Origin: Protea cynaroides
Lineage: Eukaryota; Streptophyta; Magnoliopsida; Proteales; Proteaceae
Direction of reading: 5' to 3'
DNA length: 64,000 nucleotides
NCBI GenBank assembly: GCA_028583415.1
Contig: CM053275.1
Span: 84,066,278-84,130,277 of the forward strand
Below, piece by piece: positions 26,001 to 39,700 of the stretch. Within the stretch, counting starts at the first letter, position 1. Every line of letters begins with the position of its first letter. The position numbers and the translations under genes are program-made. The notes below the pieces were generated by a model, which saw only the letters and a list, made by a program, of their open reading frames with translations, had not been told where the DNA came from and made no database searches.

Positions 26001-27683
26001 AGAAACTCACTCCCTATTACATAGAAAATAGAAACTTCCTATTACATCCTTGCTAAAAATTGAAACTCAAAAATAGAAACTAAGCTAAGATCCTTTGAGC
26101 TAGTATAAACTTTCTAAATGATGAAATAGCAACTCTAGAATAGGAACTTCTAAAACAAAATACTTCTAAAAACAGAAAATAGAAACTCTCTAAAAATATA
26201 CTAGCTAGTGGTTAAACAAAGACTTGCCAAAACTGAAAATAGAAACTAAGAAAGATAGAAAGTAAGAAAAAGGAAACTTTCCTAAACATAAAGTTTTTCA
26301 AAACTGAAAGTAGAAGGTAGCTTGCTTGGTCAACATTTCAATGAAATTAGCAAGTGCTGAAATAGAAGGTTGGCCAAAGATTCTTTTCAAAACAGCCATT
26401 AAAATCTGTTGGCACTATTCACATGAACAGTGTTGGCTGGCTGATTTTGACTTTTTTGCCCCCATTGGCATGGGCTGTTGTTGGCAGAACAATACTGGTC
26501 ACCACTTCCAGTGACCAGTGATTCTTCAAGTAATTCAAATATAACTTCACTTTTTTTATTGAATTCTTTATTGGGCTCTGTATAATATCTTTAAATTCCA
26601 TAAAAGTAGCCCTTATGGCTTGCATACTTTTTTGGATTGAATAAATACATATTTTGTCGAAAGGAGTAAGTTATAGATATTGATTAAACTTCCATAATGA
26701 AGAGCAACATGTTTGGCTCGGATACCAAACTGAGGCAGATCGATAAAATCTGATGGATCTGATTGGCTTGTGGGTAATGGGACCAAAGAAAATCATAGGC
26801 TGTGATTTTTGAGAAAGAAGGGCAACAGATCTGGGAGATTATGCTGGAAAGATCCAGTGTTGGATCTAATGGTCAGAAATCATGGAGAGAATAATCAAGT
26901 TCTGATGATTCAAATCTGAGATCAAACATGGTCAGATTTGGGTGTGAATTTCATATTGAAACTGTAAATGCATAAAGTGGTAGCTCAAGTTGATGGTGGA
27001 AGTAACGAAGGGAAGAATGGTGTTGATACAGTTTGAGGAAAGAGAAGGAATATAATATCTTATTATCTGAAAATTGGGAACAATCAGATTTGAATATTCA
27101 AATCGATATACCAAATTGAGATGGAGAAGGTAGGAAATAAACAAAGAGAGAAAATATGATGGCAAGGTCAAGGTTTTAATTCAATTTCAACCTAATCCTT
27201 GCAAAGGGGGGGGGGGGGATCTTTTACAACCAACCCAATTCGAAATCTCAAGAAACAATAAAACCCGAATTGATATAATGTGGAAAAATAAACTTATCTG
27301 AAGATTTGGCTGTTGGAATGTGTTCAAACTTTGTGGGAATGAACTTTAGGATATGCTTGAACACATACTCGAATATGAAGTTGATCCAACCATTGATGAA
27401 GTTATGAATTTTCGAAAAATTCCTATCATCTAAAATGGGACTGGTAGTTGCACCTCTGCTTTATCTGGTTGTAATCTCACAATCTCACAATATTTGAATG
27501 ATCAAATAGTAGTACTAATGTCGCAATTACTTGAGAGAGAAGGTAGGGGAGAAGTTGGAAAGCAAAAGACAAGAAAATACCAAGGAATGGACATGCGGTT
27601 GAGTCTCACAACCAAAAAGACCCAGCAGAAAATCGTAACAGATTTTCTTATTTATCCAAGTCCACCTTCTTCCTTTTTATTCA

Positions 27684-27734
<51 letters not shown>

Positions 27735-30700
27735 CTTACATAATTATGGAAGGGAGATCTGTCAAAACCTTCCATTATTGGTTAGAAACTTGGAAGGAAA
27801 GTCCAATCTTTCCTTGCTATAAACTTTCTAAAGCTGAAGCGAACTAATAGGAAAATTTCCTAAACATAGAATGGAAAGTTTCTAAAAAATAAAACTCCTA
27901 ACTTAGGCAAGTCTCTAAATATAATTGCTAGTATTAGAGACATACTTACATGGTAATTTTTTATTAGGAAAGCAATAACAAAAGGAAGGAAACAACTCTT
28001 TGAAATCGGTTGGTACTGTTCACGTGAACAGTACCACGTGAATAGCATTGACAGTTTGAACAATACTGCATCAAAATAGGAGAGTAAGATGTGATGGGGA
28101 GAATGAGAGAGTAAGATGTGATTGGGAGAGTGAGAGTAAGATGCGATGGGGAGAGTGAGAGGGTAATATGCGATTGGTGGGAGAGAGACAATACCTGTGA
28201 AGCTCCCCGCCAAGCAAATTAAGAGAGACAAGATAGGAAATAAACAAAGAGATAAAATAGGAGAGATAGTAAGATGGGATTGGGGTGGGGTGGGGTGGGG
28301 TGGGGTGGGGTGGAGTGGGGAGAGAATATTGGATCAGCCACCTGCCAATCCCAAATTAATTTGCTTCAGCAAACTATCTCAAATCAATGATGTTACCATG
28401 CTTATTTGTAGAAAACAAAGAAATTATCTAGATCAGATCAACTACTTATAAAATATAATATCTAAACTTTCCTAACTAGGACCCTTGGACAGCTAAGTAA
28501 TCTAGAATCCAGATTCCTAAACTGATTCATAGACTAAAAATTTACAACCTAGGACTAATTTAGGAATAAAATATAATATAAATTCCTAATCATCTATATA
28601 CAACGAGGGACCCACCAAAAGAAAATATTAATTTTTGACACCCCCTTAAAACCCCGCTTTTGGCTTTATATTTCAGGCTATTACATATAGTTGTCAAGGT
28701 GCCAAGGCGAACCAAGGTGTTGGAGGGCTGATGGGATGCCTAGGAGACCAAGGCGCCCGATTGTCCAAGGTGTCACATGGGTGCCTAGGGCCTAGGCAAC
28801 ACCTTGACAACTATGCTATTACAATAATAAAGACCAAAAACTAAGGCTCAACCCAACCCATTAGTAAAACCTGCCCCAAAGTTAAACCGGGCCCGCATTA
28901 GAAATAGAAATCAATTGTTGAAATTCAAACTGTTAATGAATATTTGCCGCAGCATGAAGATATGCCTTAAAAGATCTCTTACCATACTTGCACAATCAGA
29001 TTCTTATTTGTGCACTATAATATTGAAATAGAAATACGATCAGTCGTTGGCATGGTGTCAGCAAGAACTTGAACAATCAGATTCTAATTTAAGTGCATCT
29101 AGATTCATTAGGCCTTATGAATGTGTTCTTTGGCAGTGTGGATTTCCAATCTGGGGGCTTGTGCCATAATTAACCTCTGATGAACTTTTAACAGTTCAAT
29201 GTAAAATTTAATGCATTTTGTCCTATTGTCCTTCCCTTAAAGATGTTACTTTGTGATGTTCTATGTGTCAGACAAAAATGTTTTCCAATTGGAGCTGGGG
29301 GTTATAGGGTTTTTTTTTTCTCCCAGAGCTTCGGAAGATGCATATTGTTATTGTATATTGGGCCTGCAAAAATTTGCGTTTCTCCTTAACTTTTAATTCG
29401 TTTTGAAGAAGCTTTATCAACAGCTATCTTTCTGGTTTAGGATTTTGTTACCTCCATTTGTGCTTCTTTTGGCACCTCATTTTGTTTTCTGTTGCATGGT
29501 TTCCTTATTTTTACCATGTATCCTTGATTCCATGTGAGACGTGCACTATGTTTTATTATGGTAACTTTAAGGTTGATGGTACATCCATCTTATTTAATGC
29601 ATTCAATTTGTGTTCAATCTGAGAGCATGATTGGTACATTACTGCTTACAAGAGTTGTGTTGGCAACTCCCAGCCTCTGGTATAGAGTGCTGTATCCTGC
29701 CAGCTTCTCTTTTTATGTGTTGATATTTAAATGTTTACACAGTAATCACTACCTTAAACTAACTTCAGTCTTCTACCACTGGTGACATTATCTCTTGCAT
29801 GGTCTAGGTCAAATAGATTCAATCAATTGAACTTGATAATGTCATTGTGGAAATTCCTAGTTGTTTAATTTCGTAATGTTGTCTTAACCGCTCTATGTGA
29901 GATTCTTTCCAGTGAAAAAATTATCCTATAGAAGGATATTTTAAGATAATAAGTTGTTCAAGATGCTCACTGTTCTGTAAAAGGATATTCTGCTTATGGG
30001 CAGGGCCATTGCTAGTTTCTTTCATTAGATCGTAAATGCTGCTGAGCTTTGTTAGAGTTATAGTGTAGGATTTCGATTCATTAATCCTTTTAATCTTACC
30101 TCTCCTTGTTTGATATACTCAGTTTGGGATGCTTATAGCCTTATACTTCATAAATGCTGGAATTCGACCTGCTATTAATGTGGGGATTTCCAGCTCCGGA
30201 GTAGTATCTGCAGCTCAAATTAAAGCCACGAACAAGTAGCTGACAAATTAAAACTGGAACTATTGGCTATCCCCTGCATCCTTACACGTTGTTTGATTCT
30301 TTTTTCTGTGTCCCCCTCTTTACTCTATATTTTTGGCTTTTATTGAGTTCTGAATTAAATTGTTATTGATATTTTCTCTTGTCACACTGTTTCTTGTAAA
30401 TATTTTTGGTCTGAATTATCACATAATGGCATTGTTTTCATAACTTTTATATGCTTAAATTGCTTTTTTGTTGCCAATATGCACTTTCTACTTAGATGCT
30501 TTGTTTTCCTTCCTTCAAATATTATTGTGCTCTGTTCTCAGGCATCTGACTCTTCATGGCCATTAATGGGATCTAATGCCACACAACCTGGGCAACAACC
30601 CTCCTCTCCACTCCAGCTGCAGCAAAGACATCAAGGTTTTCTTGATGACAGGCATAAAGCCTCTGCAACTTCCGTTAGCTATATGAATCCGGCCCCTTAT

Positions 30701-33700
30701 GCTGGACAGCCTTCCCTTGTTTCGCCACATGATGCCGTAAGCAATCAGAAGGTATGTCTTGTGACAATGTTGGAGTTGATGTGATTTTACCTTTTTCATG
30801 TGTACTTTTTGGGTAGCTTCCTCATGTATTACGTGAATTTCTGTGACATTGCTGTTTTTCTGCAGTCAGTTGTCTCGCAGCCCTTGCAGATGGTGCCGTC
30901 ACAGAATGTCAGAAATGGTCCAGCAGCTGTGTCATCTTCGCCTGGTTTTCTGCATTCTTCCCGAGGGATTACGTCTACTAGTAATTTTCTATATTCATTT
31001 GTAATAATATTTCCACTTGCTCCAAAAGCTCACCACATGACTGCATTTTCTGCTTCTGATTTTATTGATCATCTCCTTGTTATAGGTATGCTTAGACAAC
31101 ATTCATATAATACCGGATTTGGTTCTGCTTTGAACATTGAGACGCTTGTTCAAGCTGCTGAGAGAAAGGACACTCCTATAGAGGTATCTTGTTGTAGATT
31201 TAAATATATATATTTTTTTTGGGTACATCCCAGGCTCCACTAGGTTAATTTAATGAGGTATTGAATCTAGCCGTCTAGATTTGATGTTTCAGATAGAGGC
31301 ATCTCGTGGGGAGTTATATGAACAATTTCTGAATGAAGACAATGATCTCTTTATAATGTGTCGTCTGCTGGTTATGACCTACAGGGTCTATCGGTCATAA
31401 TTATGTTTTTATTAATAATAATAGTATATAGGTACATACAGTGTATCTATGCATAAAATTTTCCGTATGTATATCGAGAATATTATTATACTGGAACAAT
31501 CTGGTAAGATGAAAAATGCTTAAGAATATATATTCTGGTGCCATAGGCAGGCGGTTGTCCAACCCTTCTGTAACCGAGGTGTTGTGGGTGAGGTTTAGAC
31601 CTGAGTAAGAGCCAGGTCAGCAATTTATGATTGGATCTATCAGTTAAACCTTTATTGGAGACAGTCCACTTCTGGTATGTCTTTTCATTTGTAAGGAGTT
31701 GGAGTCACACTTTTTATTTTTCGCCTTTAAAAGTCAATATGTTATTTCCTTAACCATAGCAAGCCCTCATTAATTCTATTAGATTCTGACGTCCAAGACC
31801 GAGTCTACCTCCTTGTTCTAATTTGTCAGGATGAACTTGCCTTAACATTCTTGATATGTGACTTGGATATAGTTAACTTGCCTTTTCGTAATTCTCTTTA
31901 TTTCAGTGTGTTTTTCAGATCTTGCTGAATAGTGTGGATGCGGTTTCTTCTTCTTCTTTTTTTATTTTATTTTTTTAAGATTTTTGTTGAATGTCATCCT
32001 TTAGTAGTTAGTGGCATTAGCGTAATTTTTATGTGATTACTCCTTATTGTTATTGAGTAAGGGCAATCTTGTAATTTCTTCTTCGGTCTCTTTATAAATA
32101 AGATGTGGGGGGGTGAGAGAATAAATCACTGTCATTTTTTTGCTGATTCAACATGGTATCAGAGCTAACCTAGCTCTATACCTCTCTTCTCTTCTCCTCC
32201 CTTTCTTTCTTTTCTTTTTTTCTCCCAAAGAGCTGCCACCTCCAACTGTTGACAGCATCTACCCTACTGCCATACCTGAACCATCCCTTCTCATCCCTGC
32301 TTCCACGCTACTCATCTCGATATCCCTGAACCACTTCCGCCAGCCACAAAACCCCCTGAAATCCTACCGTAACCATACCTGCGCACCCCTTAACCACCCC
32401 TGCCCATCTCGACACCACTGAAACCACTACTGCCAGCCACAAAACCCCTGGAACCCTACTGCAACCCTACCTGCTCACCCCTTAACCAGCCCTGCCCATC
32501 TTGACACCACTGAAACCACTGAAACCTTACCGCCAGCCATTAAGACCCCCCTGAAACCTTACCGCCAACCATTAAGAACCCCTGAAACCTTATCGCAAGG
32601 AATAGAAAACCCTGTCCTTTACCGCAAGGGATAAAAAAAAAACTTTTTCTTACCTCCTATGCCCCAGCCAACATATATAATCCTCTTTTCCATCCTATTT
32701 AAGATCTTACCTATGATCCAAACACCTTCTTAAGGGATTATCAATATTTGGTTGCCGTGTATGCCTTGGTGATGGGATTTTTTAACTGAGATCATCCAAA
32801 GCACCTATATCGAGTCTTCCCTTCATATCTGAAGATCGAACCTTGCTACAGTTGTGTTCTCTAGTGCCCGGACGATGATACACGCATCACTTGAAACAAG
32901 AGTGATTGATCTTGTAGGATTGCTATGGCTTCTGAAATTACCTCTACAGCAACTGAATTTTATAAGATCGAGAATCTCACCATCCCCACAAATACCACAA
33001 AACTTGATGGTGGTAATTACTTGATGTAGTCTCGAGCCACACAACTTGCTATTACAGTTCGGGGGATATCTGGTTATCTCACTGGCGCCAAGACTAAACC
33101 CACCACTGAGGATGCTGCGTAGGACAAATGGAATGTTGAGAATTCCTTAGTGATGCAATATCTCCTTAACTCCATGCAACCTACCATAGCCGAGGGATAC
33201 TTATTATTGGATACTGTTGCCCAAATCTGGAAGTCTGCAAAGGACACATATTCCCAGGTTGGAAATGATGCCTTAATTTATGCTTTGCAAAAAAAGGTCC
33301 AAGGAACTATACAGAAGGAGTTGACACTGTCTCAATATTATACTTAGTTGTGGAGTCATTAGCAGACCATTGATTTTTATGATTCCATACAGGCAAAGTG
33401 TGAAGAAGATGCTACTCTGTTTAGGAAACGAGAAGAAAAATACAGAGTCTATACCTTTCTGACAGAATTGAATGTCGAGCTTGATCCTATTCGCTCACAA
33501 ATCCTCAGCAAGGATCCGTTCCCTACTCTTGAGCAGGCATAAGCTATGGTTCAGCTTGAAGACCAAAGAAGAGTTACTATGTTATTATCCTCTGTCCTTG
33601 ATAGGTCTGCTCTCCAAACATCTACTCTACCTCCCAAGGGCTCCATTGCATTCATAGATACGATGAAATGTGAGCATTGTGGTAAACCTTGGCACACTAA

Positions 33701-36700
33701 AGACTCATGCTGGAAACTCTATGGTAAACCAGCAGACTTCGAAGCCAAGAGACGAGACAAAATTATGCAGAAAACCAAGAACTTCAAGGGTCCACAGGCA
33801 CATCAGATTGAAGCTCATCAGGTCACTGATCCCACAGGTCCACGGCAAGACAATCAAATTCTTTAAGCACTCAGTCGTTTGCTCCAGCCACCCTTTGCTG
33901 CCTCCTCCGGAACCGCCATCTGTTCTTGCTCTTACCTCTACCACTCTAGGTTCACCTTGCTCATTCAGGTATGTGTTTTAGTGGTCACTGTACGTCAATG
34001 GTCTCTAATTTTTGGATTATTGACTCAGGTGCCACAGACTACATGATTGGTAACCATAGCCTATTTCATCAGTACTTCCCTAATCCTGAAATTAATACTG
34101 TTTGTGTGGCGGATGTGACACTTTCCTCTGTATCAGGGAAGGTTCCATTTAATGCACTTCTTCTCTGGCTTTGCAATTTGTTCTTCATGTTTCAAAATTT
34201 AATATCAATCTTATGTCTATTAGTAGTATTATCTCTGCTTTAAACTACAAAGTTACGTTTTTTTCCTTCTTATTGTCTGTTTCAAGATCTAACAATAGAG
34301 AGGACGATTGGATGTGGTAGGATGCAGGGTGGTTTGTATTTGCTTAGGAAGGTATCCCAAAGTCTGTTTCAGCTTCCCCAAGCCCATTGCATCATCTCTG
34401 TTCGGCATTCTCTGATCTTTAACAGTGGCACCAGCAGTTCGGGCATCCGTCATTTAAAGTTTTAGCAAGTCTTTTTCCTTCTTTAGCAAATAAATGTAAA
34501 CAAGAGGAGTTTTTTTGCGAAGCTTGTATTATGGCTAAGCAAACTTGATTTTCGTTTAGTCCATCATTTAAACGTAGTAATACTGCCTTCCATTTAGTTC
34601 ATTCTGATGTTTGGGGACCAGCCATAACTAATTCCATTACTGGTCACGGCTGGTTTGTTACTCTAGAATTACTTGGGTTTACCTTTTACATAATAAAAGT
34701 GAAGTGTTTCAGTGCTTTCGTTGGTTTCACCAGATGATTAAGACTCAGTTTCAAGCTTCTTTAATGATTCTCAGGAGTGACAATGGCATAGAGTACATGG
34801 ATGGAGAGTTTCAACATTATCTGGCGGATAATGGTATTTTGCACCAGACCAGTTATGTTGATACTTCTGCTCAGAATGGGGTGGCTGAAAAAAAGAATCG
34901 CCATCTCCTTGAAGTGGCTTGTGCATTGATATTTGCCCGCAATGTGCCACCACAATATTGGAGTGATGCCATCTTTACCTCTGCCTACCTTATCAACTGT
35001 GTTCCAACTCCAGTCTTGGATCATTACTCTCCTTTAAACCTTCTTCTCAGTGATGCCTCCCATACTGTTCCTCCAAAGATCTTTGGCTACGTGTGCTATG
35101 TGGGCAATCATCAATCTCTAGGAAAATTAGAACCCTGTGGTTTTCGTCGTCTTTTCTTGGGATATTCTCCAACTCAGAAAGGCTATAAATGTTACCACCC
35201 TCCACCCCGTCGCACTTTCGTTTCCATGGATGTTATCTTTTATGAGCACCTCCCTTACTAGATAGCGTCCCATCTTCAGGGGGAGCCTAGTCTTCAGGAA
35301 GATGGGCCTATTATCACACCTATGCATATGCCCTCTTCCCTTCCGCTTCAAGGGGAGACATTAACACCTCCTGAGCCTATATCACCTTCTCTTGAGCATA
35401 CATCACCTTCTCCTGAACCCTCTATTGAACAAATTCCCATGGATACACTTCGCCTTCAAGTCTACAGCCATACCAGACTAAAGCAGGGAAGGACCACCAC
35501 CATCAACGCACTTACACACATCCCTTTGTCAGCTCTGGATCCAAAAACTGTTTCAGAAAATGAGATTCTTCCATCTGGTAATATTCTTCCCTCTGAGTCA
35601 GACTTACCTATTGCTCTTCGTAAATGCACTATGTTCTGTACTTAGCATCCTATATATCAGTATGTCTCTCATAAATCATTGTCTCCGTCATATCTTGATT
35701 TTGTCTCTACTTTGTCTTCTGTGTCTATTCCTAAACATTGGTAGAATGCATTTGCAGATGCGAGATGGAAAGCAGCCATGGTAGAGGAAATGACTACTCT
35801 GAGAAAAAAATGAGACATGGGACCTAGTTGAATTTCCATCATGGAAGAAGATTATTAAGTGTAAGTGGATCTTTACTGTAAAGCAGAAAGAAGACGAGAC
35901 TATTGACAGATACAAGGCCAGATTAGTTGCCTGCAAGGTTTAAAATCTCGAGTTTCGGAGGAGTCTCGGCCTCCTCCGAAACCGAGATCTCGGCGAGATC
36001 TCGCCGAGATCTCGCCGAGACTATGCATTTTGTCGAAACAGCTTAAAAAGGCTGTCCCGGTGGCCAAAATGCCTTTTTAGGTCTCCAACTTTAGGGGAAC
36101 CTTATTTTTACATACATAAACACATTTAGAGTATAAAATTGTAAAAATAATGACCATTTGTGGTTGTTTGGGTTTACACCCATGTTTTCACAATCCAATC
36201 TTGAAGTCTGTTGTTAATTTAGGTTAATATTAGCTATTATATTCAATCAAATATGGCAAATGAGACAATAACATAATGCATTAGGGGAAAGAGAAACAAA
36301 ATTACACTTCATTATAAATCATTACATAATTTACATCATAGTTCAAAATTCAAATATTCAACATTGAATGATCCCATAGTCCCCATGTGCCTATAGTCCA
36401 CAATTCCACAATCCTTATACAGATACAATGTCTAGTAATACGTAGAGTGTCGGGGATGATCCATCCTACTATCATCATACATCCGGGAAAGTTGTCGACG
36501 AAAATTGTCTTCCAATTGAGCAACAGAATCTTCGCATGATATTCTTGATGCAAAGTAGTTCTGGTAGTCTTGCACATGATTCATAAATATAACATCAGTA
36601 GCTGTCCGAAGGATACCAATCTTTGGGAAGAATGGAAAAACTTCAAGTAGTACTGCAGTGCGTAGAATCTTGCGGAAATGCGATGGAATGGAATAGAAGT

Positions 36701-39700
36701 TGGTTGATCCACTATGACTCCGTGTATGTGCTCCCGCATCCGAACCATCGTCGAAAGAAGAACCATATGCGATCGTAGTGGGATGGGGGACGAAGTTGAT
36801 ATCAACATAATCATTTGAGGTGTATGTTGAACCCGGTGCTATATCCCGGGAAAGTTCCATTGCTCATGTCCACTGCAATGAACCGCTATTCTCCTCCACA
36901 CTCAATCCTCGTAAGCCACTAGAGAGGTTATCGACATCGGCGTCCATCGTCTTCTACTACAATCAGCATCTTCATCATGTTGAGAATGGGAATGATGTCG
37001 AGGCCTACGCGAATACTAGGTTGGTCTCACGTGATGAGGATGGCGCACGTGCACCATGGTCATCATCCCGTGTTGTATGAGTGTCCCGGCTCTCCCCGGT
37101 GTATCCTAACGGGTGATGCTCGTGGCTCTGGATCAGCCCCAATATTGACAAAAGTGGCTCGACCCCCACCCCCATGATCACCGCCACTAGCTCCACTACC
37201 ACTCCAACTCCACTCGGGATCTTCCGTATCGGTGCCGGCGGGAGGGTCAAATGGCACGGGTGACCGGTGTATGGACTCGACCCTCTTCCGAGGCTAAAAA
37301 CTTCGTCGACATCGGTATCCAAATGGCTGGCCAAATGGGAGTCGGGCATCCCCCGGGCTCGTCCATCACGGGTACTCCCACGTCCCGCACCCACTCTACT
37401 AATGGATCTTCCTCTTGAGTCAAGTTGGAAGATGTTGGCGAGCTCGAGCGGGGTATCATCCTCCTTATCAAAGAACATGTTTTGCACCCTCGGCCTCATG
37501 TTGTAATGCACAAAGACCAAGTCATTTAGCCGTTTGGGAGCCAAGTCGATTCCGCCTCTTTGAATGAATGAGGTTGAAAGTACTCCAGTTTCGCTCACAA
37601 CCGGATCGCGAGCATGTTTGAGCTAACACTCTACTTGCTATCTTCTTGTGAGCGGGTGCATCTTTACCATACAACACCCACCATTCGGTCGCATAAGAAC
37701 AATAGCATATTTTAATTTCGTATGTCATTTAAATGTAATACATAAAACATAAGATAATTTAATTTCGTACGTCAATTAAACGTAATACATACACGGATCA
37801 CTTTTGTCACGTCCAGCCACTGCAGTGGGGAACCCAAAACTCCCACGGGCTTCCCTAAAGGTTTTAATCTACACACAATCGAAAACTTATAAATATTTGC
37901 AATTACAATATATAGTTGAAGCACATATTTCCGATGGTGAAAGCACACAACTCACCTCTAGGTTTGCCAATGCCCGTGCTTGGGGATCCGGCTCCAACTT
38001 TGCAACCACTAGCTTCATTGCCTCAATGAGTTCTGCGTTCGTCCCAAGTACATGCGTATCCCGGTACTTGGGGTTCAAATAGTATGCTTGAAATATTTGA
38101 CAGTGGACACATGGTTAAAACAAATAAAAATTATATTGGTACATAAGTAACACTAAAGTAAATACATCATCAAATTTACTCACCACGCCTTATGCAATGG
38201 ATGCATGAGTTGGCTTTCCCATCGGTCATTGATGATCTTTATATAATTCTTATAGCCACGTGGTATCAAAGCTTTAACACGTACTTTCAATGCGTCCGCG
38301 GCAGCATAAAGAAGTGGCATGGTTGGTTTTCGCTCGGTATCTACCAATCTCAACACACGTACTACGAGGATGCAACACCCTTACTACCACCTTCACATTT
38401 TGCCAAAATTCGTGCGGGCGATGGTACTGCGTGCTTCCACTCCCGGGGTGTAGCCGATTGTCTCCACGAAAACCAATCCTCGGATGCAAACATCGATCCG
38501 AGTCCGGCCATCTTCGCCTCAAAGCTCTTCAATGCTATGAAGTTCGTAGCGAATCCGGTGATGCCCGGTCCGACCAAGTCCCCCCACATCTCTCCCCGAG
38601 CATGTTCAAGGAATAACCATGGTTGTAGATGAAAGTGGTTACTTGTCTTGCTTGCTCAACCACTCTCTTGACTTTACTTATCTTGCCCATGTCCTTGACA
38701 TCAAATCAATACAATGGGCAGCACATGGAGTCCCCGAAGAGATTGTAGTCGGGATTGTTCATTAACATCTCCCCGCCTTCTTAAAATTCTTTGCCGTTGT
38801 CCGTCACAATCACGGACAACATTCCGAGCTCCCACCTCAACCACCACCTCTTGCAACAGCCCATAAATATAATCCGCATCTTTTACTTCAGGTGATGCAT
38901 CAACGGACCTAAGGAACACCGTCCTCCCATCACAAGAAACCATGAAGTTGATGATGGACTTTCCGGTAGGACCAGTCCAACCATCACACATAATAGTTAC
39001 TCCGAAATCTTCCCAATGCCTTTTCGGCTTAGAATCCGGTCTTGTAATTCCTTCTTATGTTGAGGCAAATAATGAGTCATTAACTCATATTGATTTGGCC
39101 CTCTAACCCCCGTACTGCCTCTCAAAGAATCGCATCCAGCATGCTCCGAAAGAAAGGGCCCGTGGTGGCGTTTCTTTGGGATGCCATGATAAAACGACCA
39201 CTTAGAGTAAGAATACCCCTACGACTCCCTATTCTTTCCCCCAAACATTGCCTTTATTTTTTTTTGCTTACTACCTTGCTTCGTAAAGGCTGCAGGGATC
39301 TTGCTCTGGAACTTGAACATAATCATCCCGTCCCCGTGGCACGGGTTCTTCCCTTCTACCGTGATCTAGAAAACCGGGAACCAATCCCTTTGCTCCGTCT
39401 CCGTGGCTCGGGCTCAACAAATCCACTACCACTGCCACCTGCTCCGGATGTACTGCTCCTGTCCGTCTCCTCTTCGCATCGATCTAAGGGTTTCTCTACT
39501 AGCCATTGCCGCATGACGCATCCGTCTTGCCTCTGCCTCTGTCATATCTTCTACATCCCATCCCTCAACCTCATGTTCCTCATTGGATTCCGTACGGTGC
39601 CTCGAATTGCCTCTTCAAATTGTTGTTTTTCTCTTTCCATTGCTGCCCTCCTGCGCCTCCCTCCCCTCAACTGTTCACCTATGGCCCCGGATATCTTCAC

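Larger units (their letters stand above)
24260..28897 (-). mobile_element. LTR retroelement of uncertain superfamily, with unequal LTRs
   Basis: Related terminal segments at 24260-25130 and 26731-28897 share the start (gatggatctgattggc, gggcaacagatctgggagatt) and the end (ccttaaaacccc, then cctgca or cccgca). On the minus strand TTTGGTATCCGAGCC, a decayed tRNA-Met primer site, abuts 26731. The right LTR is swollen by about 1.2 kb, flanked by two copies of aggaaataaacaaagag (27131 and 28235). The interior of 1.6 kb has one minus-strand ORF. No RT or integrase. Confidence 0.65.

Noticed and set aside
37005..37598. 197-codon minus ORF as an independent gene
   Set aside because: It continues the hAT dimerisation region of the transposase relic (RLNDLVFVHYNMR) into its low-complexity tail.
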